Source: Microbacterium saccharophilum (GTDB lineage Bacteria; Actinomycetota; Actinomycetes; Actinomycetales; Microbacteriaceae). From it: a DNA stretch of 64,000 bases. Below the pieces are notes generated by a model. It was given only the letters and a program-made list of their open reading frames with translations, searched no databases and was not told the DNA's origin. Position numbers and translations under genes: made by a program. This document shows positions 40,082 through 49,693 of this stretch, piece after piece (position 1 is the first letter of the stretch; each line of letters starts with the position of its first letter). The stretch lies in the NCBI RefSeq assembly GCF_007992455.1, contig NZ_BKAH01000009.1, positions 1 to 64,000 on the forward strand, read 5' to 3'.

Positions 40082-41110
40082 ATGGAACGCTTCGGAACCC
40101 TCTCCTTCGGCCACTACGGACCTCTCGGCGGAGGGCGCTCGCTCACCGCCGGCGATTCGCTGCGGCAGGCCGTCGATCTCGCCCAGGGGATGGACGATTT
40201 GGGCGTGAACGGCATCGCGTTCCGCGTGCACCACTTCGCCCGCCAGCAGTCCTCCCCCATGCCGCTGCTCGCCGCGATCGCCGCGACGACCGAGCGCATC
40301 GAGATGGGCACCGGCGTCATCGACATGCGGTACGAGAACCCGCTGTACCTCGCGGAGGAGGCGGCCGCCGTCGATCTGCTCTCCGACGGGCGGCTCGCGC
40401 TCGGCGTGAGCCGCGGGTCACCGGAGACCGTCGTCCGCGGCTACGAGGCCTTCGGCTACACCGGCGCCGAGGACCCGCGCGGGGCCGACCTCGCGCGGGC
40501 GCACTTCGACCTGTTCCTGCGCGCCATCGACGGGGAGGGGATCGCCGAGCGCGACCCGGACAGCCCGTTCGGCGGCGGCACCGGCCTCCAGCGCATCGAG
40601 CCGCACTCCCCCGGCCTGCGCTCCCGCGTGTGGTGGGGTGCCGGCTCACGGGACACCGCAGAGTGGGCCGGCCGCATCGGGGTGAACCTCATGTCATCGA
40701 CGCTGCTCACGGAGGCCGACGGGCGGCCCTTCGACCTGCTCCAGGCCGACCAGATCGACGCGTTCCGCGCCGCGTGGCGCGAGGCGGGCCACCCCGGAAC
40801 GCCCCGCGTGTCGGTGAGCCGCTCGATCTTCCCGATCACGACGGCGGAGGACGAGCTGTACTTCGGGCACAGTCAGAACGGCGACGGCATCGGCTACATC
40901 GACGGGTTCCGCTCGACCTTCGGGAAGACGTACGCCGCAGCGCCCGACGTGCTCGTCGAGCAGCTGCTGCAGGATGCCGCGATCCGCTCGGCCGACACGC
41001 TCATGCTCACGATCCCCAGCCAGCTCGGCGTCGAGTTCAACCTCCGCATCGTGGAGTCCTTCGCGACGCACGTCGCGCCCCATCTGGGGTGGAAGTCGAC
41101 CCGCGCGTAG
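40082..41110 (+). CDS. LLM-class flavin-dependent oxidoreductase
   Basis: A 342-residue luciferase-like monooxygenase. The sequence runs MERFGTLSFGHYGPLGGG, then FRVHHFARQQSSPMPLLAAI with the conserved His pair, ERIEMGTGVIDMRYENPLYL with AEEAAAVD, and LGVSRGSPE. FMN or F420 is the usual cofactor; the MRYENP-x-x-x-AEEAA region is that of the FMN-dependent alkanal monooxygenase-like group. Substrates range from long-chain alkanals to sulfonates and nitrilotriacetate. A TACGGT hexamer lies 10 bases before the ATG. The gene stands alone. Confidence 0.87.
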   Translation: MERFGTLSFGHYGPLGGGRSLTAGDSLRQAVDLAQGMDDLGVNGIAFRVHHFARQQSSPMPLLAAIAATTERIEMGTGVIDMRYENPLYLAEEAAAVDLLSDGRLALGVSRGSPETVVRGYEAFGYTGAEDPRGADLARAHFDLFLRAIDGEGIAERDPDSPFGGGTGLQRIEPHSPGLRSRVWWGAGSRDTAEWAGRIGVNLMSSTLLTEADGRPFDLLQADQIDAFRAAWREAGHPGTPRVSVSRSIFPITTAEDELYFGHSQNGDGIGYIDGFRSTFGKTYAAAPDVLVEQLLQDAAIRSADTLMLTIPSQLGVEFNLRIVESFATHVAPHLGWKSTRA

Positions 41111-41161
41111 CCGGCGAGACATCCTCCGGACGGTGTGGTCGACAGCCGCGCCGACACCGTG

Positions 41162-41167
41162 AATAAT
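41162..41167 (+). promoter_or_regulatory. Probable -10 element, leaderless regulator gene
   Basis: AATAAT, one of the best matches to the bacterial -10 in the window, ends 6 bases before the ATG at 41174. Confidence 0.6.
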
Positions 41168-41173
41168 AGAGGT

Positions 41174-41800
41174 ATGACCACAGGACGCCCCGCCGGCTAC
41201 AGCGCCATCTCGAGCTACTCCCGGGTGGAGCTCCTGCACCTGATCCAGCTCCAGCGGGAGCGTACGATCGCCGATCTCGTGACCTCCACGGGCCTGCACG
41301 CGAACACCGTCCGCGAGCACCTGCAGCGGCTCATCGACGACGGCTACGTCGTCGCGGAGAGCGAGCACCGCACGACGCGGGGCCGCCCGCGCGTGCTCTA
41401 CAGCGCGGCCGACGGGGCGGGAGCCTCGAGCGCCGTGCAGCAGCGCAAGGTGAAGGCGGCGGCGGAGCGCGGCGACCTGCTCCGCCGGGTCATGCCCGGC
41501 CAGCAGAGCATCGAGCTGGACACCGCGGCACTGCACCAGGTGGACGCCGTCGTGGAAGACCTCATGGATGCCGGCTTCGACCCGCTCATCGATGAGGAGG
41601 CGCTGACGATCGACCTCACGCCCTGCGCGCACGCGGAGGCTCAGGCCGCGCACCGCGAGGTGCTGTGCAGCGTGCACCTCAGCCTCATGCAGAGCGTGCT
41701 GACCGAGGCCGGCGGCCCGCTGTCGGTGGACGGCATGCGGTCCTCCTGCGACCCCACCGAGTGCGTCGTGCAGCTACTCCACGCCGGCCACCGCCAGTAG
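41174..41800 (+). CDS. Winged-HTH regulator with cysteine-containing C-terminal domain
   Basis: A 208-residue protein. Residues about 12-75 form an ArsR/DeoR-like winged helix (RTIADLVTSTGLHANTVREH, then LQRLIDDGYVV). The C-terminal part has the order C-x-H, C-x-x-H and C-x4-C (LTPCAHAEAQAAHREVLCSV, then RSSCDPTECVVQL), which recalls SufR-type proteins that bind an iron-sulfur cluster. It stands at the edge of the molybdenum cofactor island, convergent with fdhD. An oxygen- or redox-responsive regulator of the cofactor or cytochrome bd genes is a reasonable guess but not shown. Confidence 0.78.
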   Translation: MTTGRPAGYSAISSYSRVELLHLIQLQRERTIADLVTSTGLHANTVREHLQRLIDDGYVVAESEHRTTRGRPRVLYSAADGAGASSAVQQRKVKAAAERGDLLRRVMPGQQSIELDTAALHQVDAVVEDLMDAGFDPLIDEEALTIDLTPCAHAEAQAAHREVLCSVHLSLMQSVLTEAGGPLSVDGMRSSCDPTECVVQLLHAGHRQ

Positions 41801-41815
41801 GGAGAGCGCCGCCGC

Positions 41816-42652
41816 TCAGACCCGGATGCGGTCGGCCCGCGCGTAGGCGTTCATCGACGGGCCGCGAAGGAACCCGACGAGCGTGAGTCCGGACGCCGTC
41901 GCGAGTTCGACGGCGAGGGACGACGGCGCCGACACGGCGGCGAGGATCGGGATGCCGGCCATGACCGCCTTCTGCGCCAGCTCGAAGCTCGCTCGGCCGG
42001 ACACCAGCAGCACGGTGCCGCGCAGCGGCAGGCGGTCGTGCAGCACGGCCCACCCGACGATCTTGTCCACCGCGTTGTGCCGCCCCACGTCCTCCCGCAG
42101 CACGAGGAGCTCCCCCGTCTCGGCGTCGAAGAGCCCGGCCGCGTGCAGCCCGCCGGTCTTGTCGAACGCCGCCTGCTGTGCGCGCAGCGCATCGGGGAGC
42201 GCGGTGAGCGTCGCAGCGGACACCGACGCGGCATCCGCGGCCACGTCGTACGTCGAGATCGTCTCGATGGCCTCGATCGACGCCTTCCCGCACATCCCGC
42301 ACGAGCTCGTCGTGTAGAAGTTGCGGGCGAGGTCGGCGGACGGAGGGTGCACGCCCGGCGCGAGCGTGAGGTCGAGGACGTTGTACGTGTTGCCGTCGGT
42401 GCCGCCCGTGCCCGGACCGCCGCAGTGGATGGCGGAGGCGAACTGGTCGCCGCGGGAGAGCACACCCTCGGAGACGAGGAACCCCGCCGCGAGCTCGACG
42501 TCGTGGCCGGGCGTGCGCATCGTGACGGCGAGCGGGACACCCGCCACCCGGATCTCCAGCGGCTCCTCGACGGCGAGGGTGTCGGGGCGGCGCACGGCCT
42601 CGCCCCCGACGGTGATCTTCACGACGGGGCTCCGGGTGGTGATGCGTCCCAC
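41816..42652 (-). CDS. fdhD: Formate dehydrogenase accessory sulfurtransferase FdhD
   Basis: A 278-residue protein. The cysteine motif [12 protein letters not shown] is the FdhD C-x-x-C that carries sulfur from a cysteine desulfurase to the molybdenum cofactor of formate dehydrogenase. [34 protein letters not shown] and [17 protein letters not shown] are also diagnostic. The likely client is the FdhF/YdeP-type enzyme at 60062-62368. The GTG start follows the moaA stop by one base, so the two are a tight operon with moaA first. Confidence 0.95.
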   Translation of the reverse strand: MGRITTRSPVVKITVGGEAVRRPDTLAVEEPLEIRVAGVPLAVTMRTPGHDVELAAGFLVSEGVLSRGDQFASAIHCGGPGTGGTDGNTYNVLDLTLAPGVHPPSADLARNFYTTSSCGMCGKASIEAIETISTYDVAADAASVSAATLTALPDALRAQQAAFDKTGGLHAAGLFDAETGELLVLREDVGRHNAVDKIVGWAVLHDRLPLRGTVLLVSGRASFELAQKAVMAGIPILAAVSAPSSLAVELATASGLTLVGFLRGPSMNAYARADRIRV

Positions 42653-42653
42653 G

Positions 42654-43721
42654 TCAGCCGCCGATCGCGTTCATGCCGCGCGGCGGCTGCAGGAACGACG
42701 GGTCGTCGATGGCGTGGCCCGGAAGCTTGCCGTGCACGCACGCGCGCAGCATCCGCTCGACGTCGGCGTCGTCGCCGCTGGTGACAGCGCCGCCGCGCAG
42801 CACGGGAAGAAGGTTGTATTCGGTCGCGGAGAACAGGCAGTTGCGCAACTGGCCGTCGGCGGTGAGCCGCAGGCGATCGCAGTCGCCGCAGAACGGCGCT
42901 GTGACGCTCGCGATCACGCCGACCGAGTCCGGACCCCCGTCCAAGAGGAACCGCTCCGCGGGGGCGCCGCCACGGCCGGGCACCGGCGTGAGCTGCCAGT
43001 GCCGTCCGAGCGCGGCGAGGATCTCCGTCCGGGTCACCATGGCGCTCCGATCCCACGTGTGCCCGGCGTCGAGCGGCATCTGCTCGATGAACCGCATCTG
43101 CGCGCCGTGCGCGACGGCGAAGCGGACGAGGTCGGCGAGTTCGTCCTCGTTGACGCCGCGCATCGCGACGGCGTTCAGCTTGAGGGGACGGAGACCGGAC
43201 TGTGCGGCGGCGGCGATGCCGGCGAGGACGTCGTCGAGACGGTCACGCCGGGTGAGGGCGTGGAACCGCTCGCGGTCGAGCGTGTCGATGGAGATGTTGA
43301 GGCGGTGCAGGCCCGCGGCGGCGAGGTCGGGGAGCATCTCCGGCAGCCGGATGCCGTTGGTCGTCATGGCGATCTGGACGGGAGCGCCGGCGGCCTCGAT
43401 GCCGGCGAGCCGGCGGACGACGTCGACGATGTCGGGCCGCAGCAGCGGCTCCCCGCCGGTCAGCCGGAACGTCGTGATGCCCGCGGCGGCCGCGACCCGG
43501 GCGACCCGCACGATCTCGTCGGTCGTGAGGATGCCGGCGCGCGCGAGCCACTCGTTGCCCTGCTCCGGCATGCAGTACGTGCAGCGCAGCGAGCAGCGGT
43601 CGGTCAGGGAGATCCGGAGGTCGCGGTGCACGCGCCCGAACGTGTCCACGAGCGGGCCGCCGGCATCGACCGGCGCCGCCTGCGGCGCCCGGTGGGCGAG
43701 CGTGACGGGGACGGCGACCAT
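42654..43721 (-). CDS. moaA: GTP 3',8-cyclase MoaA
   Basis: A 355-residue radical SAM enzyme that starts molybdenum cofactor synthesis by rearranging GTP. The N-terminal cluster motif is CSLRCTYC (C43, C47, C50) and the C-terminal cluster cysteines are in [26 protein letters not shown] and the GTP-binding arginines near the end are as expected. The protein ends in MNAIGG; the terminal Gly-Gly tail is needed for activity in known MoaA. The ATG at 43721 is 6 bases after TAGCCT. Downstream is fdhD; the divergent neighbour is cydA. Confidence 0.96.
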   Translation of the reverse strand: MVAVPVTLAHRAPQAAPVDAGGPLVDTFGRVHRDLRISLTDRCSLRCTYCMPEQGNEWLARAGILTTDEIVRVARVAAAAGITTFRLTGGEPLLRPDIVDVVRRLAGIEAAGAPVQIAMTTNGIRLPEMLPDLAAAGLHRLNISIDTLDRERFHALTRRDRLDDVLAGIAAAAQSGLRPLKLNAVAMRGVNEDELADLVRFAVAHGAQMRFIEQMPLDAGHTWDRSAMVTRTEILAALGRHWQLTPVPGRGGAPAERFLLDGGPDSVGVIASVTAPFCGDCDRLRLTADGQLRNCLFSATEYNLLPVLRGGAVTSGDDADVERMLRACVHGKLPGHAIDDPSFLQPPRGMNAIGG

Positions 43722-43727
43722 GCTCCG

Positions 43728-43733
43728 AGGCTA
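43728..43733 (-). promoter_or_regulatory. Probable -10 element, leaderless moaA-fdhD operon
   Basis: TAGCCT on the minus strand ends 6 bases before the ATG at 43721. No molybdenum cofactor riboswitch would fit, because no leader remains. Confidence 0.6.
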
Positions 43734-43773
43734 CCCGCGCGCGCGGTGCGCGGGGCGGGCGGATGGTTCGGCG

Positions 43774-43779
43774 TATTTT
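43774..43779 (+). promoter_or_regulatory. Possible -10 element of cydABDC
   Basis: TATTTT is the only AT-rich hexamer in the 130-bp moaA-cydA gap and lies 72 bases before the cydA ATG, leaving a leader of about 65 bases. I looked for a Rex-type TTGTGAA/TTCACAA dyad and did not find one. Confidence 0.3.
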
Positions 43780-43851
43780 GCACGGCCGAACCCCTGACGC
43801 GTGCGGGTCGTCCTCGCTACCGTGACCTTCAGATACGGGGAAGGACCGGGG

Positions 43852-45297
43852 ATGGATCTGCTCGACCCGCTGCTGCTTGCGCGCTGGCAATTCGGACTGA
43901 CGACGCTGTACCACTTCCTGTTCGTGCCGCTGACGCTCGGCATGGCGCTCACGGTGGCGATCTTCCAGACGACGTGGTTCCGCACGGGGAACGTGAAGTG
44001 GCTGCACCTCACGCGCTTCTTCGGGAAGATCTTCCTCATCAACTTCGCGATGGGCGTCGTGACCGGCATCGTCCAGGAGTTCCAGTTCGGCATGAACTGG
44101 TCGTCGTACTCCCGCTTCGTCGGCGACGTCTTCGGCGCCCCGCTCGCGTTCGAGGGCCTCATGGCCTTCTTCTTCGAGGCGACCTTCATCGGCCTGTGGA
44201 TCTTCGGCTGGGACAAGCTCCCCAAGGCACTGCACCTCGCCAGCATCTGGATCGCGACGATCGGCGCCTGGTTCTCGGCGTATTTCATCCTCGCCGCGAA
44301 CGCCTTCATGCAGAACCCGGTCGGCTACCAGATGGCGCAGGACGGGGGCCGGGCCGAGATGACCGACTTCCTCGCCGTCCTCACCAACCCCGTCGCGCTC
44401 GCCGCGCTCCCGCACACCCTCTCCGCGGCCTTCATGATGACCGCCGGCGTCGTCATCTCGATCGCCGCGTGGCACCTCATGCGCGGTCAGAATCTGGAGA
44501 TGATGCGCCCCGCGCTGAAGTACGGCCTGTGGGGGATGATCGTCTCGTTCGCCGCCGTCGCGCTCTCCGGCGACCAGCTGGGCCTCGTCATGGTGCAGAC
44601 GCAGCCGATGAAGATGGCCGCCGCGGAGGCCATGTTCGACTCCGCGTGCGGGGCCGACGCCTCCTTCTCGATCTTCTCCATCGGCACCCCGGACGGCACC
44701 GGCGAGATCTGGTCGCTGCGTGTGCCGTACCTGCTGTCGTTCCTGTCGACCCACACCCTCGATGGCTGCGTCGAAGGCATCAACGACCTCAACGTGCAGT
44801 ACACGACCGAGCTGTTCCCGCAGTTCGCCGACCAGGTGGAGGGCAACTTCGCCCCCATCCTGTGGATCACCTACTGGTCGTTCCGCTGGATGATGGGCCT
44901 CGGCGGCATCGCCGCGCTGACCGCCGTCGTGGGGCTGTGGCTCACCCGGAGCAAGGCGAAGCGCGACGTGCCGCAGTGGGCGTGGAAGCTCGCCGTGTGG
45001 GCGTGGCCGGCGTCGCTGGGCGCCATCCTCATCGGCTGGATCTTCACCGAGATGGGCCGTCAGCCGTGGATCGTGTTCGGGCTCATGCTCACCGAGGACG
45101 GCGTCTCCCCCTCCGTGCCCGGCTGGACCGTGCTGATCTCGCTGCTCGCGTTCACCGGGATCTACGCCGCGCTCGCGGTCGTGGAAGCCGGCCTCATCAT
45201 CAAGACGGCCAAGGCCGGCCCCGAGCCGCTGCCCGGGCCTGACGACCCGGATCCCTCCGACATCCCGGTCGCAGACACCCCGACGACGGTCTACTAG
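43852..45297 (+). CDS. cydA: Cytochrome bd ubiquinol oxidase subunit I
   Basis: A 481-residue membrane protein. The heme b ligand His21 lies in TTLYHFLFVPLTLG, a second His in LPHTLSAAFMMTAG, and the quinol-site GRQPW motif in FTEMGRQPWIVFG. The Q-loop between helices 6 and 7 is short, the form common in actinobacteria. Subunit I holds the three hemes and oxidises quinol, reducing O2 to water with high affinity. GGGAAGGA precedes the ATG at 43852; the frame continues upstream without a better start. It is first of cydABDC. Confidence 0.96.
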   Translation: MDLLDPLLLARWQFGLTTLYHFLFVPLTLGMALTVAIFQTTWFRTGNVKWLHLTRFFGKIFLINFAMGVVTGIVQEFQFGMNWSSYSRFVGDVFGAPLAFEGLMAFFFEATFIGLWIFGWDKLPKALHLASIWIATIGAWFSAYFILAANAFMQNPVGYQMAQDGGRAEMTDFLAVLTNPVALAALPHTLSAAFMMTAGVVISIAAWHLMRGQNLEMMRPALKYGLWGMIVSFAAVALSGDQLGLVMVQTQPMKMAAAEAMFDSACGADASFSIFSIGTPDGTGEIWSLRVPYLLSFLSTHTLDGCVEGINDLNVQYTTELFPQFADQVEGNFAPILWITYWSFRWMMGLGGIAALTAVVGLWLTRSKAKRDVPQWAWKLAVWAWPASLGAILIGWIFTEMGRQPWIVFGLMLTEDGVSPSVPGWTVLISLLAFTGIYAALAVVEAGLIIKTAKAGPEPLPGPDDPDPSDIPVADTPTTVY

Positions 45298-45306
45298 GAG
45301 CACGTC

Positions 45307-46338
45307 ATGGATCTCGCATACGTCTGGTTCTTCATCGTCGGCGTGCTGTTCGTCGGCTACTTCGTCCTCGACGGGTTCGACTTCGGGGTCGGGATGTCGC
45401 TGCCCTTCCTCGGCAAGGACGACGTCTCCCGCCGCCAGATCATCAACACGATCGGGCCCGTCTGGGACCTCAACGAGACGTGGGTCATCGTCGCCGGCGC
45501 CTGCCTGTTCGCGGCGTTCCCGGAGTGGTACGCGACGCTGTTCAGCGGCTTCTACCTCGCGCTCCTCGTCATCCTGCTCGCCCTCATCGCGCGCGGCGTC
45601 TCCTTCGAGTACCGCCACCAGCGTGACTCCCTGCGCTGGAAGCGGGGCTTCGACCGGATGATCGTCATCGGCTCCGCCCTCCCCGCGCTCCTGTGGGGCG
45701 TCGCCGTCGCCAACATCGTGCAGGGCGTGCCGATCGACCAGGACCACGAGTTCACCGGGTCGCTCCTGACCCTGCTGAACCCCTACGGCCTGTGGGTGGG
45801 GGTCACGACCCTGCTGCTGTTCTGGCTGCACGGCGTGTACTTCATCGCCCTGAAGACCGACGGTCAGGTGCAGCAGGATGCGCACGCGCTCGCCCGGCGC
45901 CTGGCGATCCCGACGGTCGTGTTCGCCGCCGGCACGGTCGTCTGGACCTACGTCATCGCGGCCGGCCGCGAAGCGCCGCTGCTGTGGGCCGTCATCGCGT
46001 GCGGCGTGATCGCGGCGCTCGCCCTCCTGGCTTCCGTCGTCGCCAACGCCGTCAAGCGCGACGGCTGGGCGTTCGCCGCCGGCGCCGGGACGATCGTCTT
46101 CGCCGTGCTCACGCTGTGGCTCGCCCTGTTCCCGTTCGTCATGCCGTCCTCGACCGACATCGCCTACAGCCTGACGATCGAGAACGCCTCGAGCACCGAC
46201 TACACGCTGACGATCATGACGTGGGCCGCCGTGATCTTCCTGCCGCTCGTGCTGCTGTACCAGGGCTGGACGTACTGGATCTTCCGCAAGCGCGTCACCC
46301 GCTCGCGCATCGAGAAGGCCGCCGCCCTCGCCCACTGA
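45307..46338 (+). CDS. cydB: Cytochrome bd ubiquinol oxidase subunit II
   Basis: A 343-residue membrane protein with about eight helices. LDGFDFGVGMSLPFLGKDD and INTIGPVWDLNETWVIVAGA are the strong CydB signatures; GWTYWIFRKRV closes the protein. It stabilises the heme-bearing subunit I. AGGAG precedes the ATG, which starts 9 bp after cydA, so both are made together. No CydX-like small frame is seen between them. Confidence 0.96.
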   Translation: MDLAYVWFFIVGVLFVGYFVLDGFDFGVGMSLPFLGKDDVSRRQIINTIGPVWDLNETWVIVAGACLFAAFPEWYATLFSGFYLALLVILLALIARGVSFEYRHQRDSLRWKRGFDRMIVIGSALPALLWGVAVANIVQGVPIDQDHEFTGSLLTLLNPYGLWVGVTTLLLFWLHGVYFIALKTDGQVQQDAHALARRLAIPTVVFAAGTVVWTYVIAAGREAPLLWAVIACGVIAALALLASVVANAVKRDGWAFAAGAGTIVFAVLTLWLALFPFVMPSSTDIAYSLTIENASSTDYTLTIMTWAAVIFLPLVLLYQGWTYWIFRKRVTRSRIEKAAALAH

Positions 46339-46379
46339 CCCGGCGCGGGCAGGCTGCTCGCGGATGGCAGGATCGAATC

Positions 46380-48035
46380 ATGGCTTCATCGGGTGGGGAG
46401 GCTGCGCGCACGCGCAGCCGGCCCGTCGACCCCCGGCTCCTGCGCTATGCGCGCGCCTCGCGCGGGTTCTTCCTGGCGATCGGCGTCATCGCCGCCCTGC
46501 AGACCGTGACGATCATCGCGTTCGCGTGGCTCGTGACACGCGCGGTCGTCGACGCGATCGCCGGGGCTGAGCTCTCCGGCACGCTCCTCGCCCTCGCCGG
46601 CGTCGTCGCGGTCCGCGCGGCGCTGCTGTGGGCGCGTGAGATCGTCGCCGCGCGGGCGGCCGCGCGGGTGGAGGCCGAGCTCCGCTCCCGCCTCGTCGCC
46701 GCCGTGGGCCGGCTCGGGCCCGGCTGGCTCGCAGGTCGCAACTCCGCGCAGCTGGCCGTGACCGCCGGCCGCGGGCTCGAGGCGCTGGACGCGTACTTCG
46801 GCCGCTATCTGCCGCAGCTTGTCCAGACCGTCGTCGCGACCCCGGTCCTCATCCTCGTCATGTGGTGGGCCGACTGGATCTCGGGCCTCACCGTCGTCCT
46901 GACCATCCCGCTCATCCCGCTGTTCATGGTGCTCATCGGGCTCGCGACGCGCGCCGTGCAGCAGCGCCAGTGGGAGACGCTCGGGCGTCTCGCCGCGCGG
47001 TTCGCCGACACGGTGCGGGGCCTGTCCACCCTCAAGGTCTTCGGCCGGCAGCACCGCGCGGCGGATTCGATCCGGCGTCTCACAGCGATCTACCGCCGCG
47101 AGACGATGCGGGTCCTGCGGGTGTCGTTCCTGTCCGGGTTCGCCTTGGAGTTCCTGGCATCCATCTCGGTCGCGATCATCGCCGTCACGATCGGCTTCCG
47201 CCTCATCGACGGGTCGCTCACCCTCCTGGTGGGTCTGTTCGTCCTGCTGCTCGCGCCCGAGGCGTACCTGCCGTTGCGGCAGGTCGGGGTGCAGTTCCAC
47301 GCGGCCGCGGAGGGCGTCGCCGCGACCGACGACGTCTTCGCGGTGCTGGATGCCGCGCGGGACGCGGCCGCGCCCGCCCGGGCGGCCGCGGTGCCGGGCG
47401 ACGGTGCGCTCGTGCTCGACGGCCTGCGTGTGCGCCGCGGCGACCGCCTGCTGCCGCCGGTCTCGGTGACCGCGACACCCGGCACGGTGACGCTGCTGGA
47501 GGGACCGAGCGGCGCCGGCAAGACCAGCATCCTCGCCGCCCTGCGCGGCGCTGCGCACGGCGAGGGCATGGCGACGTACGGGGGCGCGGATGTCGGGGGG
47601 CTGGCGCCGTCGACGTGGCTCGCGTGGGCCGGGCAGGCGCCGGGACTCGTCGCGGGCACCGTCGCGGAGAACGTGACGCTCGGCGACGACGCGCCCGACG
47701 CCGACCTCGTCGGCCGCGCCCTGGGCCTCGCGGGGGCCGGCGCGCTGGACGCGGAGCGGGAACTCGGCGTGCAGGGCGCCGGTCTTTCCGGAGGTCAGGC
47801 GCAGCGGGTCGCGGTGGCCCGCGCCTTCTACCGACACCTCCGCGGGTTCGGCCCGGTCATCGCGCTCGATGAGCCGAGCGCGGCGCTCGACGCCGCCACG
47901 GAGGCGGACCTCTGGGCGTCGCTGCGGGCCTTGGCGGACGGCGGCGCGACGGTCGTGCTGGTCTCGCACCGCGAATCCGCCCGCGCGATCGCCGACCGGA
48001 TCGTCCGCCTCGATGCCGCGGAGGTGACGGCATGA
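46380..48035 (+). CDS. cydD: Thiol reductant ABC exporter subunit CydD
   Basis: A 551-residue ABC half-transporter: six membrane helices (residues about 25-300) and a nucleotide-binding domain with Walker A GPSGAGKTS, signature LSGGQAQR, Walker B VIALDEPSAAL and the switch His in LVSHRES. CydDC exports cysteine and glutathione-type thiols, or in newer work imports cystine, and is required for assembly of cytochrome bd. The ATG at 46380 is 41 bp after cydB, with AGGATCG as a ribosome binding site. The stop overlaps cydC (ATGA). Confidence 0.92.
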   Translation: MASSGGEAARTRSRPVDPRLLRYARASRGFFLAIGVIAALQTVTIIAFAWLVTRAVVDAIAGAELSGTLLALAGVVAVRAALLWAREIVAARAAARVEAELRSRLVAAVGRLGPGWLAGRNSAQLAVTAGRGLEALDAYFGRYLPQLVQTVVATPVLILVMWWADWISGLTVVLTIPLIPLFMVLIGLATRAVQQRQWETLGRLAARFADTVRGLSTLKVFGRQHRAADSIRRLTAIYRRETMRVLRVSFLSGFALEFLASISVAIIAVTIGFRLIDGSLTLLVGLFVLLLAPEAYLPLRQVGVQFHAAAEGVAATDDVFAVLDAARDAAAPARAAAVPGDGALVLDGLRVRRGDRLLPPVSVTATPGTVTLLEGPSGAGKTSILAALRGAAHGEGMATYGGADVGGLAPSTWLAWAGQAPGLVAGTVAENVTLGDDAPDADLVGRALGLAGAGALDAERELGVQGAGLSGGQAQRVAVARAFYRHLRGFGPVIALDEPSAALDAATEADLWASLRALADGGATVVLVSHRESARAIADRIVRLDAAEVTA

Positions 48036-49693
48036 CGACCGCCACCGACGTCCTCCGAGGCGCCATGCCGCCCGTCCGCCGGTTCTGGCCGGGCGCCGCG
48101 TCGGCGTTCGCGTCCGAGGCCTCCGCCGTCGCGCTCCTCGCCGTGAGCGCGTGGCTCATCGTGCGGGCGAGCGAACAGCCCCTCGTGATGTACATCTCCG
48201 CGGCCGTCGTCGGGGTGCGCGCGTTCGCGCTCGCCCGCGCCGCCTTCCGCTACACGGAGCGCCTCGCGAGCCACGACGCGGCGCTGCACCAGCTCGCCGT
48301 GACGCGCACCGATCTCGTGCGGCGGCTCATCCCGCTGGCCCCTGCGGGCCTGGACCGGAGCCGCCGCGGCTCCATGCTCGGCGCGCTCGTGGACGACGTC
48401 GACGAGCTGCAGAACCTCCCGCTCCGGGTCGTGCAGCCCCTCGTCTCCTCCGCCGCCGTCGCCCTCGGGGCGGTCGTCCTCGTGGCGTTCGTGTGGTGGC
48501 CGGCCGCCCTGACGCTCCTCGGCTGCCTCGTCGTCGCGGGACTCCTCGCGACCGCGTGGGGCTGGGCGTCCGGCGCACGGGCGGAACGCGCGATCGCGCC
48601 GCTGCGGGGTCGCCTCGCCGACGCCGTGCTCGACCACCTCGGCAGCCTCGACGTGCTGATCGCGTGCGGCGCCGAGCCTGAGAGCCGCGCCCGCATCGCC
48701 CGCGCCGACGCCGACCTGCGCCGCGCGGTCATCCGCCGCGCCGGCGCGCAGGCGGGCACCGCGGCGGCGGTCTCCCTGCTGGCCGGCGCCGCCTCGCTGC
48801 TGGCCGTCCTGACGGCGGCGCCGGCTGTCGCGGCCGGTGACCTCGGCGGGCCGTGGTTCGCCGTCGCGGTGCTGGTGCCGATGGCCGTGTTCGAGGTGTT
48901 CGCGGCGGTGCCGCTCGCGGCTTCCGCGTGGCGCCAGGTGCGGGCGGCCGCCGCGCGGATCGCGGATGCCGTGCCCGACACGATCCCGCCTGAGCTCGTC
49001 GCCGAGACGGATGCCGGCACCGGGGCCGCGCCCGACCTCGGAGACGGACTGACACTGCGCGGCGTCACCGCCCGATGGCCCGGCGCCGCCGAGCCCGCGC
49101 TCAGCGGCGTCGACCTCGACGTGCGACCGGGCGAGCGCATCCTCGTCGTCGGGTCCAGCGGCGCCGGCAAGACGACGCTCGCGCACGTCCTCGTGCGGTT
49201 CCTCGAGGTGGACGGGGACTACACGATCGGCGGGCGGTCGGTGCGCGGCCTCGCGCCGGACGACGTGCGGCGCACGGTCGGGCTGTGCGAGCAGCATCCG
49301 ATGCTCTTCGACGAGGACATCCGGCAGAACCTGCTCTTCGCGCGGGACACCGCGACCGACGCCGAGCTGGAGGCGGTGCTGGAGCGCGTCGGCCTGGGCC
49401 CGTGGGTCCGCGACCGCGGGGGCCTGGACGCCCGCGTCGGCGAGCGGGGGGCACTCGTCTCCGGCGGCCAGGCGCAGCGGCTCGCCCTCGCGCGGGGCCT
49501 CCTCCGCGGCTTCCCCGTCCTCGTGCTCGACGAGCCGACGGCGGGCGTCGACCCGGCGGCATCCGACGCGCTGCTCACCGATCTCATGACGGCCGTGGGC
49601 GGCGACCGGGCCGTCGTGCTCATCTCGCACGTCGCGGTGCCGGAAGGCCTCGTCGACCGCACGGTGCGGCTCGCGGACGGCCGGATCGTCTAG
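48032..49693 (+). CDS. cydC: Thiol reductant ABC exporter subunit CydC
   Basis: A 553-residue partner half-transporter of CydD. Helices fill residues 20-300; the nucleotide-binding domain has Walker A GSSGAGKTT, signature VSGGQAQR, Walker B VLVLDEPTAGVD and the switch His in LISHVAV. ATGA overlap with cydD gives translational coupling, as expected for an obligate heterodimer. Its stop overlaps the stop of the convergent GNAT gene by 4 bp. The order cydABDC is standard in actinobacteria. Confidence 0.93.
   Translation: MTTATDVLRGAMPPVRRFWPGAASAFASEASAVALLAVSAWLIVRASEQPLVMYISAAVVGVRAFALARAAFRYTERLASHDAALHQLAVTRTDLVRRLIPLAPAGLDRSRRGSMLGALVDDVDELQNLPLRVVQPLVSSAAVALGAVVLVAFVWWPAALTLLGCLVVAGLLATAWGWASGARAERAIAPLRGRLADAVLDHLGSLDVLIACGAEPESRARIARADADLRRAVIRRAGAQAGTAAAVSLLAGAASLLAVLTAAPAVAAGDLGGPWFAVAVLVPMAVFEVFAAVPLAASAWRQVRAAAARIADAVPDTIPPELVAETDAGTGAAPDLGDGLTLRGVTARWPGAAEPALSGVDLDVRPGERILVVGSSGAGKTTLAHVLVRFLEVDGDYTIGGRSVRGLAPDDVRRTVGLCEQHPMLFDEDIRQNLLFARDTATDAELEAVLERVGLGPWVRDRGGLDARVGERGALVSGGQAQRLALARGLLRGFPVLVLDEPTAGVDPAASDALLTDLMTAVGGDRAVVLISHVAVPEGLVDRTVRLADGRIV

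Noticed and set aside
43722-43851. Rex operator or molybdenum cofactor riboswitch upstream of moaA/cydA
   Set aside because: No TTGTGAA/TTCACAA dyad is seen, and moaA appears leaderless, leaving no room for a riboswitch.
43243-46335. A 1030-codon open frame on the minus strand
   Set aside because: It is antisense to cydA and cydB and rich in Asp/Glu/Gly/His/Arg repeats. The plus strand carries unmistakable cytochrome bd subunits.
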